Notes under the pieces: generated by a model
The model's database searches: none
What the model was told of the DNA's origin: nothing
Seen by the model: the letters and a program-made list of their open reading frames with translations, nothing else
Source of the DNA: Lunasporangiospora selenospora
Lineage: Eukaryota; Mortierellomycota; Mortierellomycetes; Mortierellales; Mortierellaceae
NCBI GenBank assembly: GCA_015680635.1
Contig: JAABOA010000125.1
Coordinates: 2,887 to 14,273, forward strand
DNA: 11,387 nucleotides
Direction of reading: 5' to 3'
In this document: positions 8,647 through 11,387 of the stretch, piece by piece
Position numbering within the stretch: the first letter of the stretch is position 1
How the letters are laid out: every line of letters begins with the position of its first letter
Translations under genes and position numbers: made by a program

Positions 8647-8990
8647 GGGAACCCCCCCCCCCCCCTCCTCTCCTCTCCTCTCCCATAAATAATGAGTTTG
8701 TTCCTTTTCCTTGTACTTTCTTCTCTATTCTTTTGCCTATGGTTTATGCTCCTCGTCTTTATAGCAACACACCCATCTTCCTTCCCATGTACATTAAACC
8801 CACCAGATGCACCAGTTTCTCATATCCTCGTCTTTTATTTGCTTCAGTATTCATTGTTCACCTGAACCAGAAAAAAAACCAGTGCAGTGTACTATTAGAA
8901 GTGTTGATATGATCATACACGGTGCTATGAATGGGATGGGAAAATAAGAAGCGGATGAGAAGACAAGAATAAAAAAAGAAACTATTGGGA
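8647..8990. other. Convergent intergenic region, RMI1 and membrane-protein 3' ends
   Basis: These 344 bases hold the 3' UTRs of RMI1 (plus) and of the minus-strand membrane-protein gene. AT-rich segments such as ATAAATAATG (8685-8694) and, on the minus strand, a T-rich stretch just after the 8991 stop may serve as polyadenylation signals. An open frame on the plus strand (8562-8912) only overlaps the last RMI1 exon in another frame and runs into C-rich simple sequence. No separate gene is seen. Confidence 0.7.
8652..8684. repeat. C14 run followed by TCCTC repeats
   Basis: Fourteen C residues (8652-8665) begin six bases after the RMI1 stop, followed by a TCCTC pentamer run to about 8684. On the opposite strand this is a G14/GA-rich tract, which could slow polymerases or form unusual structure. 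It is also error-prone in assembly. Confidence 0.9.
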
Positions 8991-11387
8991 CTATATCTCA
9001 ACCTTGATCGAGATATCCTCTGCACGTCTCCTCTCATTCTCCGTAGGACTGGATTCACTTCCACCACCAGACACACTCCCATCCTCCTCGCCTTCCTCAC
9101 CGACTCGCAATCGATCTAGATACTTGCGAGTCCTTGCTCGTTCCTCGGTCGAGGTGGTCGATACAGCTCCAACACTCATCCGAGCACTGCTGTTCATTGT
9201 GTTGCTCGGCTCAAGTTGAAGTTGGTCCAAGAGATTCTGGACTGCCAAGTGGGTTGGATCAATGACTCCAGATTCGGGCCTGGGCTTATCCTCTCGTTCC
9301 TTTCGACCCTTGCCCTTGTCCTTCTCCTTATTCTCCTTGTCTTTACCCTTTGTACGCGACTTGGAGAGGATGTAGTTGGACATTTGTTCCAGCGCTCTGC
9401 CTTTACTCTTTGGCGACTTTTCTGAAGAATGTTGTCGTTCTCGTCTGGGATATCCATCTTCATCGCTATTATGCTCCTCTTCTTCTTCCTCACCCCGACT
9501 TGCTCCAGACTCGCCTTGATCCCCCCCAGGACTCTTCATGTCAGTCGAGTCTCGACCAGCTTCACCTGGCTCCCCATCCTTATTTGATAACCATTTTCCT
9601 TGCTTTCGAAATGATAACAATGCTTGAGGAGACTTGCGTCGTTCTGCTTTCATGGCCTGGTTAGAAACATCGGTAGAGATCTTGCTAGGTTGGTTTGCTT
9701 TTGCTTTTGCTGCTACTTTTGCTGTCATGGCTCCTGCTCCACTTGCACTCCCGCTTCCAGATGAAATCCCAGAACTATTTCCGAGTACTGCTGTTTGCAA
9801 TTGAGGACTTGTGATCGCAGAATCCGGCTGTGGTTGCAGCAAGAGTTGGTGACTATAACTGGCCTCGCTCATCAATGGTGAGGGAGACAAGTGATTAAAC
9901 AGGTCCTCAAATCCACTCGAGCCCAAGGGTGGACTTGACATGACCGATCCAAGACCAGGGATAGTATGATTCGGTGGGATCTGACCCATGTGAGCTCGTT
10001 GGTATGGCGATGGATTGAGATAATACTCTTGTCCGGTACCAAGATGAGGAGTCTCGTATCCAGCGAGACCAAGTCCGTTCGAGTACATTGCCTCCGAGTT
10101 AATAGTACCAGTGCTATCATCAGGACCTGTGGGCAATACTCGACGGTTCTGCTCTCGATGTGGCTCTTGATGTGGCTCCATCCCCGAAGCAGCGAAACCC
10201 CCACCAAGGGTACCAAGTGGTGGAGACGGTGCTCCAGCCACTCTGGAGGAACCATATGGTGATTGGAAGGATGCTTGGAGTGTTGCAGCCGAAGGCAAAG
10301 TGGTCGATGTCACAACCACTGGACCTCCTGCACCCGAGTGGGATGGAGGTAATGGAAAATTCAATCTTGAGGCATCATGCTGTTGTGAAGGGGGAGGAGG
10401 AGGAGGATGGCTGAGAAAACTGCTAGCCGCTGGATAGTACATGGAATGCGCAACAGCTGTGTTCTGATCAACGGGGACCGAATACGCGTGTCCGTTCTGT
10501 GGAACCACTAGACCACCGTAAGGACTCGATGCATCTCCCGTCATATAGTATTCGTTGCTAAATCCTCGTGTATGGCCATGCGAATGAGGAGGAGGGGCAG
10601 AAGTAGTAGCGGCGATAGCTGTCATTGAAGCAACAGGAAGTACTCCCTGATAGGCCATTCCTCCATCTTTGGCCTCCCACCCAGTGGTCCCGAGCGGATA
10701 CTCGGACATGGCCGAGATCCGACCCCCTGCTCCTCCTGCTCCTCCAGCATTGCTGCTACTCATAGAGGGTCGGCCGCCCAACAACTCTGCATCAACATCA
10801 CCACCTTTTAATCGTTGCCTGCTCTCTCGGTTCCGGTTCTGTCGTCGTTGCTGTCGTTTGATTTTGCGCATAAACGCAATCAAGAATACGGAGGCAATTG
10901 CAGCAAAAAACACCAATAGGGCGACGACAATCAAAATCATTTGCCAGTTCTTGAGGCCATTATGACTTTCGGATTCAGTTCCATCAACAACAGCTGGTGG
11001 TGGCGGTGGGGGTTGGTCGGGGTCTGGGATGACGGTGGGGACCAACGAGGTGGTCGTTCTGGTCGTAAAGACGGTGGTAGATGAGCCCGAGATAACGGTT
11101 GGCTCTGGGACAACAGTAGTAAATGTGATCACAGAGATGGTTGTGATAAAATGGGTAGTATAAGGTGTCGTGGTTGTCGTGGCTGGAATGGTAATCGCTA
11201 CTGTTGTCGTTGGCTCTGGGACCGCCGTCGTCTCGGGTTCGCGGTCGCTGGTTGGTTTTGGCGAACGAGTCCGACGAGAGGTTGTGACAGGATTGTCATC
11301 GGTTGCTGTAGGATGCTCTGGAGAAGTGTCGATAGTAGTAGGGGCATCTGTCGCTGTTGTCGTTGCTATGGGTATCGTCGTCGTCGC
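8991..11387 (-). CDS. Single-pass membrane protein, mucin-like ectodomain, long cytoplasmic tail, 5'-partial
   Basis: One frame is open from the window edge to TAG at 8993-8991, giving 798 visible residues; the N-terminus and any signal peptide are outside. Residues 1-148 are rich in Thr, Pro, Ser and Val (runs such as ATTTTTPYTTHFITTIS), as in heavily O-mannosylated fungal surface proteins, and end in a six-Pro run. A clear membrane helix, about 149-173 (MILIVVALLVFFAAIASVF), is followed at once by a basic stop-transfer stretch (RKIKRQQRRQNRNR), so the C-terminus should be cytosolic. The 625-residue tail is low complexity: Gly/Ser/Pro-rich, His/Pro runs, an acidic EEEEEE block, a Lys/Glu-rich block (encoded near 9280-9358), and a final charged segment. 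The topology recalls fungal wall-stress or mucin sensors (Wsc/Mid2/Msb2 style), but no family-specific domain is visible, so that role is inference. I do not recognise the gene. Confidence 0.82.
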   Translation of the reverse strand, partial: ATTTIPIATTTATDAPTTIDTSPEHPTATDDNPVTTSRRTRSPKPTSDREPETTAVPEPTTTVAITIPATTTTTPYTTHFITTISVITFTTVVPEPTVISGSSTTVFTTRTTTSLVPTVIPDPDQPPPPPPAVVDGTESESHNGLKNWQMILIVVALLVFFAAIASVFLIAFMRKIKRQQRRQNRNRESRQRLKGGDVDAELLGGRPSMSSSNAGGAGGAGGRISAMSEYPLGTTGWEAKDGGMAYQGVLPVASMTAIAATTSAPPPHSHGHTRGFSNEYYMTGDASSPYGGLVVPQNGHAYSVPVDQNTAVAHSMYYPAASSFLSHPPPPPPSQQHDASRLNFPLPPSHSGAGGPVVVTSTTLPSAATLQASFQSPYGSSRVAGAPSPPLGTLGGGFAASGMEPHQEPHREQNRRVLPTGPDDSTGTINSEAMYSNGLGLAGYETPHLGTGQEYYLNPSPYQRAHMGQIPPNHTIPGLGSVMSSPPLGSSGFEDLFNHLSPSPLMSEASYSHQLLLQPQPDSAITSPQLQTAVLGNSSGISSGSGSASGAGAMTAKVAAKAKANQPSKISTDVSNQAMKAERRKSPQALLSFRKQGKWLSNKDGEPGEAGRDSTDMKSPGGDQGESGASRGEEEEEEHNSDEDGYPRRERQHSSEKSPKSKGRALEQMSNYILSKSRTKGKDKENKEKDKGKGRKEREDKPRPESGVIDPTHLAVQNLLDQLQLEPSNTMNSSARMSVGAVSTTSTEERARTRKYLDRLRVGEEGEEDGSVSGGGSESSPTENERRRAEDISIKVEI
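10869..10943 (-). other. Transmembrane helix of the mucin-like membrane protein
   Basis: Twenty-five residues, nearly all Ile, Leu, Val, Phe or Ala, are bounded by polar KNWQ on the outer side and by RKIKRQQRR on the inner side. The positive-inside rule sets the orientation as N-out, C-in. Confidence 0.9.

Noticed and set aside
1-11387. CRISPR arrays, tRNA or rRNA genes, bacterial-type operons, intact transposons
   Set aside because: No regularly spaced repeats, tRNA-like cloverleaf, rRNA signature, transposase frame or paired terminal repeats were seen on either strand.

Overview
The window is eukaryotic nuclear DNA, very probably from a fungus. Its genes are broken by short introns of 78-116 bases with GT-AG ends. 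Branch-point-like CTAAC/TACTAAC motifs lie inside several introns, and the genes are closely spaced. The N-glycosylation gene ALG13 and a RecQ-complex gene, RMI1, carrying an animal-type C-terminal domain, would fit an early-diverging lineage such as Mortierellomycota/Mucoromycota. That placement is inference from gene style and was not searched.

Layout. (1) 58-2008, plus strand: the 3' part of a WD40-repeat (beta-propeller) gene, six visible exons, with a low-complexity insertion and a strongly acidic tail. Its 5' end lies outside the window. (2) 2009-4083: a 2.1-kb stretch between two convergent genes with no convincing large gene. It holds a CAAA microsatellite, C12 and T15 runs, two identical 11-base TATA-type sites, imperfect duplicated blocks, and one doubtful small spliced ORF. 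(3) 4084-4814, minus strand: a complete three-exon ALG13 (catalytic subunit of the second GlcNAc transfer onto dolichol-linked sugar). (4) 4815-5029: a 215-base divergent intergenic region, probably a shared promoter, with a T17 tract and a CCAAT box. (5) 5030-8646, plus strand: a complete five-exon gene for a 1071-residue RMI1-like subunit of the RecQ helicase-topoisomerase III dissolvasome. It has an N-terminal OB fold, about 700 residues of disordered linker rich in SUMO-type motifs, and a C-terminal domain resembling the RMI2-binding part of animal RMI1. (6) 8647-8990: a convergent intergenic region with C14 and TCCTC repeats. (7) 8991-11387, minus strand: the C-terminal 798 residues of a single-pass membrane protein with a Thr/Pro-rich mucin-like outer part and a very long disordered cytoplasmic tail. 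Its start lies outside the window.

The genes do not form a pathway. ALG13 and RMI1 are linked only by a shared upstream region. The most interesting material is the RMI1 linker, which has nine psi-K-x-E/D motifs, a SIM-like element and an in-frame 30-base duplication that copies one motif. The unexplained convergent intergenic region at 2009-4083 comes second.
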